Positions 27,861 through 37,756 of a DNA stretch of 64,000 bases are shown in pieces. This DNA comes from Prorocentrum cordatum (taxonomy: Eukaryota; Sar; Dinophyceae; Prorocentrales; Prorocentraceae). The notes beneath the pieces were generated by a model. The model saw only the letters and a list, made by a program, of their open reading frames with translations, ran no database searches and was not told the DNA's origin. The first letter of the stretch is position 1. Each line of letters begins with the position of its first letter. The DNA lies in assembly GCA_963575745.1 (NCBI GenBank), contig CAUYUJ010018559.1, positions 1-64,000 on the forward strand, written 5' to 3'. Both the position numbers and the translations under genes were made by a program.

Positions 27861-27994
27861 AGCAACAGCAGCAGAAGCAGCAGGTAAACAAGCTAAAGCG
27901 AATGGTACCGAGCTCAAGCGGAGGGTATGACACACGCACGTTCCCCAAGCAGTGCTTGCGCGTAGGGGCTCTCACCTGTCACTGCGGAACTTGG

Positions 27995-28485
27995 CCTGTC
28001 TGTCTGTCTGGCGGCTATGTTGCCGCTGTCGCCGCCCCGTCGCCACCTCCTCGCCGCCCGTCGTCTGGGCGTGCCTGTCGGTCGCCGCGCTTGTTGCCGC
28101 CATCGCCGCCCCGTCGCCGCCTCGTCGCTGCCTCGTCGTCTGGGCGTGTCTGTCGGTCGCCGCGCTTGTTGCCGCCGTCGCCGCCCCGTCGCCGCCTCGT
28201 CGCCGTCTTCTCGCCGCCCGTCGCCTTGGCCTGTCTGTCGGTCGCCGCACTTGCTGCCGACGTCGCCGCCCCGTCGCCGCCTCGTCACTGCCCGTCGTCT
28301 GGGCATGTATGTCGGTCGCCGCCTTTGTCGCCGCCATCGCTGCCTCGTCGCCGCCCGCCGTCTGAGCCTGTCTGTCGGTCGCCGCGCCTGCTGCCGCCGT
28401 CGCCGCCCCGTCGCCGCCTCGTCGCCGCCCGTCGTCTGAGCCTGTCTGTCAGTCGCCGCGCTTGTTGCCGCCGCCGCCGCCCCAC
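27995..28485 (+). repeat. 75-bp GTCGCCGC minisatellite, six to seven units
   Basis: Units of about 75 bp built on CTGTCGGTCGCCGCGCTTG, TTGCCGCCGTCGCCGCCCCG and CGTCGTCTGGGCGTG. The unit is close to a multiple of three, so frames persist as Ala/Ser/Val- or Arg/Thr-rich peptides. Confidence 0.85.
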
Positions 28486-29160
28486 ATTCATTGAACAACA
28501 TGGATTGCACAGCCGAAGTTGCACAACATAGACTTCATCGCATATATTGCACAACATAGATTGCGCACCACATAGATCGCGCAAGCTAGATTGCACCACT
28601 TCGCTTGCACCACATAGGTTGCACCTCAGAGATTGCACTTGCACGCCATAGATTGCACAACATAGGGTGAACCACGCACATTGTACATCACCCATTGCCC
28701 CGCCGATACTGAACAACATCTATTGCACCTCATAGGTGGCACCACATATATTGCACAACATAGATTCCACAATCTAGATCGCACCACATACATTGCTCCA
28801 CATCGGTTGCACTACATGTATCGCGCCACATGCATTGCACCACATAGACTGCACAACATTGATTGCACAACATATAGTGTTCAACCTGTGTTGCACCATT
28901 GATTGCGTCACATGGATCACACCACATAGAGTGCACAGATTGCACACCCGATATTGCACAACACCGGTTGCACCAGATGGTTTGCATCACATATAAAGTG
29001 TCCAACATTGATTGTACAACATACAGTGCATCGCATGATCCGCACCACTTTAACTGCACAGCATAGGTTGCACAACATAGGTTGCTCAGAATAGATTGCA
29101 CAGCATAGGTTGCACCAGCTAGGGCGCTCTACGTACATTGCACAACAAATATTGATAGAG
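28486..29160 (+). repeat. TTGCACAACATAGA array, ~17-bp period
   Basis: About 40 degenerate units such as ATTGCACAACATAGA and GTTGCACCACATAGA. The end reads GACACAATATGTGGGGCCC then ACGCTGGCTAACATG. A shorter array with the same unit and the same end is at 56093-56315. Confidence 0.85.
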
Positions 29161-29470
29161 ACACAATATGTGGGGCCCACGCTGGCTAACATGCGTATAT
29201 GCGGATGCAGTTGTTTATGTATGTGTTTAGATGGCTACGTACATGTGTACACCTGTATTTATGTGCAGACGTATATACTGATATGAGCGTAGATGTGTAA
29301 TATGTGTATGTGTGCATGTGCAGAAATATGAGTTCATGTATGTTCTCTGTATACAAATATACATATGTACATGACAATGCGTATATGTGTACATAAATGT
29401 ACATGGAAACATGACATTTGTATGTACGTCCATCTGTATCGATGTGTGTGTGTACGTCCATGTATTTACC
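29161..29470. repeat. TG/TA-rich low complexity
   Basis: ATGTGTGTATATGTACATG-like sequence with no gene. AT-rich compared with its surroundings. Similar texture at 49095-49265. Confidence 0.7.
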
Positions 29471-29724
29471 GTGTCGCGGCGGCGGCCCTGGCGATGCGGG
29501 GACGCATGTGGTGATCGCCACTGCGGCATGAGGTTGGGATTCCTGTGGGGCCACGAAACGTGTGAGGTGTGTGCCGACATGTACGTGCGGAGGGCAGAGG
29601 CAAGAGAGAATGAAGGAGGCGGGAGAAGGAAGGATGGGAGACGCTGAAAACGAACACCCAACACCATAAAATGGTTGCGAGACACGAATGTGACCCCCTC
29701 AGCCACAAATCTTCCTCGTCCGTC

Positions 29725-29880
29725 CTTCATCCTCCATCGTGACTCCTCCTCCTCCGCATCCCCACATCCTCCATCAGCCTTCCTCCATCCCCCATCCTCC
29801 ATCGTGCATCCTCAATCCTCACTCCTCTTCCTCCTCGCTCCTCCTCCTCCTGCTTCTCCTTGCCCCCCTCCTCCTCCACA
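29725..29880. repeat. CATCCTCC/TCC-rich tract
   Basis: Imperfect CATCCTCCATC and TCCTCC repeats. Confidence 0.8.
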
Positions 29881-29969
29881 TTTCCAAACACCTATTTCCT
29901 GTCGCACCCCCAAGCGTGTCGGTGGGGCGGTCCGGGCCTTTCGGTCGCAACCTCCTCGCCACTTATGAC

Positions 29970-31700
29970 CACGAAGCGTGAGACTTGCAACAGCTTCACG
30001 GGTGGGACTTGGGAAAGCGTTCAATTTGTAGTTCTCACCTGAGGGCCACGCACATTCGCCACAAAAAAGTGCAACCGTTTCACGGATGGGGGGCGGGTGG
30101 TTTCAAAGAAACGGCTCTTGCCGGAGCACCGCGCGCATTCGTCTAAGTTTGAAAGAACTTCACGGAAGCAGCGGGGGGAAGAGGGCACAGTGCGACTTTT
30201 GCCTGAGCGCCACGAACACCCATCATACAAGTTCGAGACAGACTCACGGGTGGAGAAAGGTAATTTTCAAAATGCGGTTCTCGCCTTCGTGCCGCACGCA
30301 TTCGTCATCAAAATGTGCCAAATCTCTACGGGTTGGGGGCGGTTCCTCTTGAAGATGCGGCTCTCGCCTGAGCACTGCCGCGCGCACTCGTCCGGAAAGC
30401 TCGCGACCGCTTCACGGCTGGGGGGCAGTGCAAAGTGTGGCCCTCGCCGTAGCGCCGCGCACACTCGCAGTAAAAGGTGTACAACAAGTGCCGATGAAGC
30501 ACAAGTCGTTTCCAAAATATGGTTCTCGCCTCAGCGCCCCGTGCACATTCGCTTCAAGAGTCCGCAGCCGCGTCACGGGAGGAGGGGGGCCAAAATGAGG
30601 ATCTCGCATCAGCGCCGCGCACATTCGTCTTTAAGCGTCTGCAGCACTTGCACTGGCCGAGGGGGGGGGGTCATTTTCACAATGGTGCTCTTGCCCTTAC
30701 ACTGAGCACACTTGTCATACAAAAGGTAGCACTGGTCACTAATGTCACGGATGGAGAGCGGCTCCATTTGAAAATGGGCCTCTGGCCCCAGCGCCGCCGC
30801 GCGCATTCGATTCTGCTGCGGCAACGATCGGCAAGATGGGAGGACTGCACTTTTTCAAAAAAGGGTTCTCAACCGAGACCTTTTCAACAAGGAACCGTCG
30901 CTTGAAATTCCATCGAAAATCATTACTACAAAGGCGAACTGCTGCGGCAGTTACACGATTGGGGGGTGGGGGCCAAGGGGCCCATTCCTCGCAAGGGGAA
31001 TATCGCTAGACACCTGTACTGCGTGATTCTTCTCAAATTCGTGACCAAGCGTCGGAAAAATGCGAGCCGGGTCTTTTTCGAACTGGGGCCCTCGCGAGAA
31101 TGGCAGGCCCGAGTGTGGTGGTCTTTCACGGGAGATACTTCTTGTCACGAGAAGGAATAGGCGCGCATGGGGAGGGGACATGGGGCGGGAGGGTGTACTG
31201 CAACGTCGTGCACGAATATTTGGTTTACTCTGGCCCTCAGCCCGGTTTCCGTGCAACGATGTCCTCCCTGTCGCACCCCCGGACATGTCGGCAGGGCGGC
31301 CTGGGCGTTTCTCCCGAGGCCGCCCCATAAGATAAGGGTCATGTAACGTCATCACAGCAGAGGTTCGGATGGAGGGCGAATACTTCTCAAAAAACGTATC
31401 GCTTGAACGCCGTGCACACTCATTCGTTTTACAGGGTTGCAACAGCTTCAAACACAGAGGGCGGGTCCTTTTCAAAACGTGGCTCTCGCACTAGAGCCGA
31501 ACACATTCCTTGTAAAAGTACTCAATAGCTTCAAGGATTGAGGGCAGGTCCTTCTCGAGACGCGGTTCTCGCCCCAGCGCCGCGCACATTCGTCATCAGA
31601 GTTTGCGAAAATCTCAACGATGAGGTACGGGTCCTTTTTAGAATGTGGTTCTCGCCTTGACGCCGCGCACATCCGTTTTTAATACGCTACAACAGATTCA
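29970..31700 (+). repeat. 82-bp tandem array R1 with an internal interruption
   Basis: About 14 diverged units of 80-84 bp. Each has a TTCTCGCC(T)NAGC block, GCCGCGCACATTCGTC, and a CAACAGCTTCACGGATGGGG-like block. Units lie at about 29975-30880 and 31390-31700. The gap 30880-31390 includes a CCTGTCGCACCCCCGGACATG block also found at 29895-29960. The same array recurs inverted at 59780-60185. Confidence 0.85.
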
Positions 31701-31734
31701 CGGAGTCCCAAGGTTGAAGACCCAGCCAGGGATG

Positions 31735-31900
31735 AGGTGCTGGTAGGATTTCGGATTGCCAGGACGCAACAATCACGTTGAGTCGCGGCGTTGAAAATCT
31801 AGGTACGGCGTCCTGGCATGGGGATTGTCAGGACGCAACAGACATGTTGACTCGCGGCGTGGAAGTCCCAGGAATGCTGTTGGAGCACGATGGAGGATTC
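31735..31900 (+). repeat. 72-bp tandem repeat R2
   Basis: Two to three units containing GGATTGTCAGGACGCAACAG and GTTGACTCGCGGCGTGGAAG. It follows R1 directly, just as an inverted R2 adjoins the inverted R1 at 59585-59755. Confidence 0.75.
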
Positions 31901-32021
31901 TCAAGCGGCTGTCTTTCTGTGGGGCGCTTCCCGCAATGAAAAAATCTTGCAGGAACCTATGAATGGGCTTGGAGGGATGGTTCAACAACATCGTTGACGT
32001 GTCCTCGTTCTGCAATGGCCC
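31901..32021 (+). repeat. Segment shared with 59495-59560 (inverted)
   Basis: TTGGAGGGATGG then CAACATCGTTGACGTG aligns with the inverse of CAACGATGTTGG then CCTCCCTCCAAG at 59494-59522, extending the homology of the two composite loci. Confidence 0.6.
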
Positions 32022-32110
32022 TCCTCCTCCTACTCCTCCTCCTCCTCCTCCTCCTCCTCCCTCCTCTTCCCCCTCCCCCTCCCCAGTCCCTCCCTCCCTC
32101 TCACAAGGCC
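32022..32110. repeat. (TCC)n tract
   Basis: TCC and CCCCCT repeats directly after the composite array. Confidence 0.85.
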
Positions 32111-32254
32111 TGGGGGCACCCGAATGGGTCCCCACCCCCGTCACCAAGGGGGGCCCCCGGGCGTTGGGGTTATAACCAGGACAAACGGCACATAATTGAC
32201 TAAATTACGCAGGGGAAAATGCAAGCAGGGGCGGCCCAGCAGGGGCGGCAGGGG

Positions 32255-32430
32255 AAGGAGATGAAAAGGAAGAGGGGGCGCTGGGTTGGGGGCGGTTGTG
32301 GTGGTCACCTTGGTGGCCGTGGAAGTCGGCGTGGTGGTGGCAGTTGGAGTGGTGGTGGTTGCCGCCAGCGCTGTGGTAGGGGCGGTGGTTGTCGTGGGCC
32401 TGTCGTCGTCGAGTGGCTGGGCGATGGGCG
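32255..32430. repeat. GGTGG-rich tract
   Basis: G/T-rich low complexity such as GGTGGTGGCAGTTGGAGTGG. Confidence 0.7.
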
Positions 32431-32493
32431 CTAGTAGTGGCGGTAGTTTTCGTGGTCGGCCTCAGGGGCTGGCGGGGCTGAACGCGGTGATCG

Positions 32494-32578
32494 TGGCGGC
32501 TGTGCTGGTGGTCGTGCTGGTGGTCGTGCTGGTGGTCGTGCTGGTGGTCGTGCTGGTGGTCGTGCTGGTGGTCGTGGC
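32494..32578 (+). repeat. GTGCTGGTGGTC 12-mer tandem repeat
   Basis: About seven near-perfect tandem 12-mers. Confidence 0.95.
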
Positions 32579-32579
32579 C

Positions 32580-32947
32580 TCCCTCCCTCCCCCCTCCCCC
32601 TCCCTCCCCGCTCCTTCCTCCCTGCCCCCCGCCTCCCGCGCCCCCTCCGTGCAGCCCGCGCGCGCGCGGGGCGCCTCCACATCTTCTTCTCCCCCCCCCG
32701 CGGGGCGGCGCAAGGGCCCGGCGGCGCGAACACTGCCCGCGGGGCGGGACGGTCTGTCGGCCCGCGGCGACGTCCGCCGCCGCCGCCGCCGCGGGGTGGG
32801 CCCCGCCGGGGGCAGGGCCAGGGCCCCCAGACCCCCGCGCGCCAGGGAGGAAGCAGCGACCGATCGAACCGTGCTGTTTGCCCTCGTCGGCTGCCCGGGT
32901 GCCCTCGCCGGGCCGCCGGGACGGGGGGCGAGAAGCTGGTTCCCAGC
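32580..32947. other. GC-rich interval, exon-like but undecided
   Basis: A plus-strand frame reads AREEAATDRTVLFALVGCPG near 32845-32905; opposite frames are also open. Contains (CCG)n at 32770-32795. No domain. Confidence 0.3.
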
Positions 32948-33018
32948 CCTCCTCCTCCTCCTCCTCCTCCTCCTCCTCCTCCTCCTCCTCCTCCTCCTCC
33001 TCCTCCCCCTCCTCCTCC
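32948..33018. repeat. (TCC)n microsatellite
   Basis: Clean trinucleotide tract. Confidence 0.95.
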
Positions 33019-33039
33019 CAAAGGTTGGCACACGTGCCG

Positions 33040-33124
33040 AAGCTGGTCCCGGGGAAGGGGTTTCCGGACCTCTGGGGGCCGGGGTCCACGCTGCCAAACA
33101 CGTCCTGACGGTCGGGGGTCTGGG
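33040..33124 (-). mobile_element. Family C element, partial
   Basis: Shares GGGGTTTCCGGACCTCTGGG and the terminal GGTCGGGGGTCTGGGG with complete C copies. The left half is missing. Confidence 0.55.
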
Positions 33125-33440
33125 GTGGCCGCGCCTCGGTGGAGAGAGCTTTCCCCTGCGCGGCGATGGCGGGCGCCATGCGGAGGGGGATGGGGGAGGG
33201 AGGAGAGGGCATAACGCAACGCCCCCGCCCCCCGCCGTGGCAGACTGTGGTGCCGGACGCACTGCAGCAGTGCCAGGGACACACCGGGGGGGAGGGGGGG
33301 GGGCCGTTACGTTGTGGGGAGGGGAGGGAGGGGGAGAGGGGGGGGGGCATGACGCGCGTTATGGCCCAGGGGATGAAAAAAACACGTTCACGTCAACATC
33401 GTCGCCGCCGACGCCGCCCCCGTCGTCGCCACGGCTCCCC

Positions 33441-33529
33441 TCAGCGGCCGAATTGGGCCGCCACGCTCCGGGACTTGTCGCCCAGCTTCGGCGCGTCGCC
33501 ACTGCCGGCCTCCGCCGCGGCCAGCGCGG
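33441..33529 (-). CDS. Candidate 3'-terminal exon, unknown protein
   Basis: On the minus strand, a long pyrimidine tract ending CCTCCTCCTCTTGCCAG gives a textbook acceptor at 33530-33531. The following frame reads ALAAAEAGSGDAPKLGDKSR then SVAAQFGR and stops at TGA (33443-33441). All but two or three codons end in G or C, the bias of the LRRIQ1-like gene; the opposite frame is much less biased. Phase at the acceptor is 2 nt plus full codons. The tract at 33532-33720 would be the preceding intron's pyrimidine tract. No family is recognised from 29 residues. Confidence 0.4.
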
Positions 33530-33531
33530 CT

Positions 33532-33720
33532 GGCAAGAGGAGGAGGGGGGTAGAGGGCAGAAGAAGGGGAACGAGGAGGAGGAGAAAGAGGAGGAGGAGG
33601 CTCGAGGAGACAGAGGAGGAAAAGGAGGAGGGCGAGGAGAAAGAGGCGGACGAGCGAGGAGGAAGAGGACGAGGAGGAAGAGGTGGAGGAGAAGAAGATG
33701 GAGGAGAGGGGGGAAAAAGC
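33532..33720 (+). repeat. Purine-rich GGA/GAA tract
   Basis: GGAGGAGG, GAAGAGG and GACGAGG units. On the minus strand it is pyrimidine-rich and leads into the acceptor at 33530. Confidence 0.85.
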
Positions 33721-33815
33721 GGGGAGAAGGTCTTGCTAGGTCTCGTCGGGGGAAGGGGGTGAAGGGGTCCCCGAGGATTGGGCGGCGATCTACGGGTATT
33801 ATGGGAGGATTGTTT

Positions 33816-34080
33816 GCTTCTCCTCCTCCTCCTCCTGCTCCTCCTCCTCCTCCTCCTCCTCCTCTTCCTGCTCCTCCTCCCCCCCTTCCTCCTCCTCCTC
33901 CTCCTCCTCCTCCTCCTCCTCCTCCTCCTCCTCCCCCCCTCCTCCTCCTCCTCCTCCTCCTCCTCCTCCTCCTCCCTCCTCCTCCTCCTCCTCCTCCTCC
34001 TCCTCCCCTTCTCCCTCCTTCTCCTCCTCCTCCTCCTTCTCCTCCTCCTCCTCCTCCTGCTCCTCCTCCTGCTGCTCCTC
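33816..34080. repeat. (TCC)n microsatellite
   Basis: About 265 bp with CCC and TGC interruptions. Confidence 0.95.
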
Positions 34081-34184
34081 ATTATGCCCCTCGTTATCCT
34101 AATCGTCATCTTCCTCGTCATCCACCTCGTATTCCTCCTCCTCCACCTCCTCTTCATCCTCATCCCTTTCCTCCTCCGACTACT

Positions 34185-34205
34185 ACTACGACTCAGTCTA
34201 CTACG

Positions 34206-34293
<88 letters not shown>

Positions 34294-34454
34294 GACGACT
34301 ACTACGACTACGACGGCGACTACGACTACTACGACTACTACTACTATTTCTACTACTACTACGACTACTACTACTACTACTACTACTACTATTACTACCA
34401 CTACCACCACTACTACCACTACGACTACCAGTACTACTACTACTACTACTACTA
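34185..34454. repeat. (TAC)n microsatellite up to the gap
   Basis: ACT/TAC triplets, pure at 34205-34290 and interrupted after that, running to the scaffold gap. Confidence 0.95.
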
Positions 34455-34554
34455 NNNNNNNNNNNNNNNNNNNNNNNNNNNNNNNNNNNNNNNNNNNNNN
34501 NNNNNNNNNNNNNNNNNNNNNNNNNNNNNNNNNNNNNNNNNNNNNNNNNNNNNN
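34455..34554. other. Scaffold gap, 100 N
   Basis: Exactly 100 N, a conventional unknown-size gap. The flanks are (TAC)n on the left and (GTA)n on the right, which are reverse complements. Confidence 0.99.
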
Positions 34555-34740
34555 GTAGTAGTAGTAGTAGTAGTAGTAGAGTAGGTAGTAGATAGTAGTA
34601 GTAGTCAAGTAGTCGGAGGAATAGGAGGAGGAGGGGTGGAGGAGGAGGGAGGGAGGGAGGGATGGGAGGGAGGGGGGAGGAGGAGGAGGAGAGGGGGAGG
34701 AGGAGGAGGAGGAGGAGGAGGCGGAGGAGGAGGAGGACAA
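34555..34740. repeat. (GTA)n then (GGA)n
   Basis: GTA triplets to about 34606, then GGA/GGGA tracts to 34740. It mirrors the (TCC)n-(TAC)n order left of the gap. Confidence 0.9.
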
Positions 34741-34758
34741 GCTAGGTGCGCTCGCGAC

Positions 34759-34802
34759 ATATCTGACGTCCTACCCCTCCCTCCCATCCCTTACCATGGC
34801 GC
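34759..34802 (+). repeat. 44-bp dispersed repeat, copy 2
   Basis: Matches 101-144 with two mismatches. Confidence 0.7.
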
Positions 34803-34861
34803 TGATTTCCTCTATCCGCGGACGCGTGTCGTAGCGGACCTGTGGCTCCGCGCGCGCGTGC

Positions 34862-35033
34862 GTAGTGGGTGGTGGTGCGCGTGCGTGCGTGCGTGCGTGT
34901 GTGCGTGGTGGTGGTGGTGGTGGTGGTGGTGGTGCTGCTGCTGGTGGTGGTGGTGGTGGTGGTGGTGGTGGTGGTGGTTGTGGTGGTGGTTGTGGTGGTG
35001 TGTGTGTGTGTGTGCGTGTGTGCGCGTGTGCTG
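34862..35033. repeat. (GTGC)n, (GTG)n and (GT)n
   Basis: GTGCGTGCGTGC, then GGTGGTGGTGG, then TGTGTGTGTG. Confidence 0.9.
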
Positions 35034-35047
35034 TGGCATGGCACGGG

Positions 35048-35240
35048 AAATGACGCCAGCGCTGCAGCGGGAGCACGAATCGAAACAGGCGGAAGCGCGG
35101 AAATGAGGCCAGCGCTGCAGCGGGAGCACGATTCGGAACGAGCGGAAGCACGGAAATGAGGCCAGCGCTGCAGCGGGAGCACGATTCGGAACGAGCGGGG
35201 CCCGAAATGAGGCGGGCGCCTCAGCGAGAGCAGCATTTTG
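35048..35240 (+). repeat. 53-bp tandem repeat, about 3.7 units
   Basis: Units start AAATGAGGCCAGCGCTGCAG at 35048, 35101, 35154 and 35205, each continuing CGGGAGCACGATTCGGAACG. Copies 2 and 3 are nearly identical. Confidence 0.9.
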
Positions 35241-35360
35241 AAAAAAATGCAGGCGAAAACCCAACTCCCGGGAATCCTGTGTGTAAAAAGCAGGACGCGG
35301 GGGGGGGTCGGCTACTTTCAGGGCGCCTTCGCGGGAAGAGGGAGAGTAGTATTCATATTG

Positions 35361-36006
35361 AGTAATTGTGGAGGAGGAGGAGAAGAAGGAGGAGGAGGAG
35401 GATGAGGTGGAGGAGGAGGAGGAGGTGGGAGGAGAGGAGGAGGAGGAGTGAGAGGAGAGGAAGAGGAGGAGCAGGGAGGAGGAGGAGGAGGAGGAGGAGG
35501 AGGAGGAGGAGTAGGCGGAGAGAGGAGGAGGAGGAGGAGGAGGAGGTGGAGGAGGAGGAGGAGGAAGGAGGAGGAGCAGGAGGAGGAGGAGGAGTGAGGA
35601 GTGAGGACTGAGGAGCGAGGAGGAGGAAGGGAGGAAGGAGGGAGAAGGAGGAGGAGGAGGAGGAGGAGGAGGAGGAGAAAGAAGAGGAGGAAGAAGGAGT
35701 AGGGAGGGAGGGAGGGGTAGGGAGGGAGGGAGGCGGGGAGGAGAGATAGGGAGGAGAGGGAGGAGTGGAGGGAGGCGGGAGGGAGGAGGAGGAGAAGGAA
35801 GAGGAGGAGGAGGAGGATGGAGGAAGGAAGAGGGACGAGGGAGGAGAGAGGAGGCGAGGAGTAGGGAGGAGGGAGGGAGGAGGAGGGAGGGAGGGAGGGA
35901 TGGAGGGAAGGCGGGAGGGAGGAGGAGGAAGAAGAAGAGGAGGAAGAAGAGGAGGACGAGGAGGAGGAGAAGGAAGAGGAGGAGGAGGAGGAGGAGGAGG
36001 AGGAGG
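35361..36006 (+). repeat. (GGA)n purine tract, 645 bp
   Basis: Among the longest purine-only stretches in the window: GGAGGAGG with AAGAAG, GGGAGGGAGG and GTGG interruptions. Confidence 0.95.
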
Positions 36007-36385
36007 ATAGAAAGAGGGAGGACTCTCATCGTTTCGACTTTGGAGCCCATCCTGATGGGATGCTCGCGGCCGTTTCTGGCATCCTGGGGCCCTTACCCGT
36101 TCCCGGGGCCGTCAACAAAACGACGCGTGACGAAGGACTGGTCCTGGCGCAGCCGTTTCGCTTGAGACTTCCTTACGATTTATTCAGGAATCGTGCTCTC
36201 GCCTCAGTGCCAGCGACATGTGTCGGTTCGGCCCACCACGATCCCTTAACAGAAACAACGACAGTGCACATGGCCGTGCTTTCACCCTTCCGTGGTCGAT
36301 TTGTTCTTTGGCTTTCGTAGCGGTATGTGCCTTCACAGGGTTGAGACAAGGCGTGGGTGGGTGTGTATATATATACTTGTTTATA
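36007..36385. other. Interval without a supported gene
   Basis: Unique sequence of lower GC. Around 36060-36215 it has blocks like TTACGATTTATTCAGGAATC and CTCGCCTCAGTGCCAG that loosely resemble R1 units. No gene. Confidence 0.4.
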
Positions 36386-36389
36386 GACG

Positions 36390-36478
36390 AGAAAGAGAGA
36401 TAGAGAGAGAAACATAAAGAAAGAGAGAAAGAGAGAGAGAGAGAGAGACATTCAGGAAGAGAGAGAGAGAGAGAGGCA
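36390..36478. repeat. (GA)n microsatellite
   Basis: GAGAGAGAG runs with AAAGAGAG interruptions. Confidence 0.9.
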
Positions 36479-36667
36479 GGGAGGGACGGACGGAGCGTGA
36501 AGTAGCAGGGTGCAGCGCGCTTTTGTACTGCGTGCGCTTCTCGTCCCGTCCCATGCTCCTCTCTGCGCCTTGCGAGGACTATATTTCAGTGGCAGACGGG
36601 GCAGATGTGGTGGCGGCCTTCTTCATTCATCAACCTCGTGCTCATTGTGGGCTGGGGGACAGGGATG

Positions 36668-36850
36668 AGGATGAGGTGGAGGAGGAGGAGGAGGAGGAGG
36701 AGGAGGAGGAGGAGGACAAGAAGGAGAAGGAGGAGGAGGAGGTGGAGGAGAAATAGGAGGTGGAGGAGAAGTAAACTGAGGAAGTGGGGGAGGAGGGGAA
36801 GGCGAAGGAGGGGGAGGGGAGGGGGAGAAAGAAGAGTACGAGGAGACGGA
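36668..36850. repeat. (GGA)n purine-rich tract
   Basis: GGAGGAGG followed by GGAGAAAG and GGGGAAGG mixtures. Confidence 0.85.
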
Positions 36851-36996
36851 GGACGAGCTCACGCATGCCTTGGTGTACGCCCAGGCGTGCGCTCCAGAGA
36901 TACAGAGGGAAAGCGCCATGCACTCCCAGTAAGAATGCTTCTGGGCAGGAGTGAGGTCAGTGGCGTGGGTTGGGCCAATGGCGTGTGGTCCGCCTC

Positions 36997-37093
36997 GCTC
37001 CTCCTCCTCCTCCTCCTCCTCCTCGCTCCTCCTCCTCCTCGCTCCTCGCTCCTCCTCCTCCTCCTCCTCCTCCTCCTCCTCCTCCTCCTCCTC
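36997..37093. repeat. (TCC)n/CTCG microsatellite
   Basis: TCC tract with CTCGCTCC interruptions, directly upstream of the LINE-like frame. Confidence 0.95.
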
Positions 37094-37094
37094 A

Positions 37095-37756
37095 CAGGGA
37101 AGGGAGTTTTCTCTCGGACTGCCCTTCGAGAGGCGGAGCGGAGGGGGGTGGAGGAAAGGCGCGCCGCCTTAGAGGAAGGAAGGCGCCCTCGGATCCAGCG
37201 TATCCTTGCCCGCTCCCTCTCCTCGACCCTCTTTCCTGACCGTCTTCACCTCCTCTTCCTCCGTCGCCTCCATGCCTGGTTTCCGTCCCAGGAGCTTCCC
37301 ACCCCTCGAGAGGTGGAAGCGAGGTGGGCTCTCCTGAGGCCGATTCTTTCACGTGCCCAACCCTCGTGGGCGTGGGCTCATTTGAAAAGTCTCGCTGGGG
37401 GATGGGTCACGACCGCCAGAATGCCCGTCCTCGCACGTAGGAGTTGTCGCCTTGGCTGCGAAGGGTGCGTGGACTCTCTTCCTCACTACCTCTGCTGTCC
37501 TCGGCTTCTCCACCTTCTAGCTCGCCATCGCCCTCGTGCTTTTCTCCCGTCCTGCCCCATGGCTCGGATTGGGCTTGGAGGCGAGGAGCACTATGACCGT
37601 CTCTTCTCGAGATCGGATGCTCATTGCTCGATTGTCCTTGCCTTCCACTTCTACCATAAACTCAAGGCGGAACAGGATGCCGCCCCTGGCTCTGCCTGTG
37701 ACCTCGAATCTCATTTGAAGATTCTGCGGGGCGCCAGAATTGCAACGGGCGCCTGA
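37095..37756 (+). pseudogene. 3' end of a LINE-like reverse transcriptase ORF
   Basis: An open frame of about 220 codons ending at TGA (37754-37756). It carries LKSLAGGWVTTARM followed by CRLGCEGCVDSLPHYLCCPR, a C-x3-C-x8-H-x2/3-C arrangement like the zinc-binding module found after the reverse transcriptase in many non-LTR retrotransposons. A helical Arg/Leu-rich region precedes it and HCSIVLAFHFYHKLKAEQD follows. The polymerase core is not present: upstream is a (TCC)n tract. I infer a 5'-truncated LINE copy whose tail frame has stayed intact. A host protein with a similar zinc motif is the alternative. Confidence 0.5.

Noticed and set aside
29970-31700. CRISPR-like array
   Set aside because: Units are degenerate over their whole length, with no identical repeats alternating with unique spacers, and the DNA is nuclear eukaryotic.
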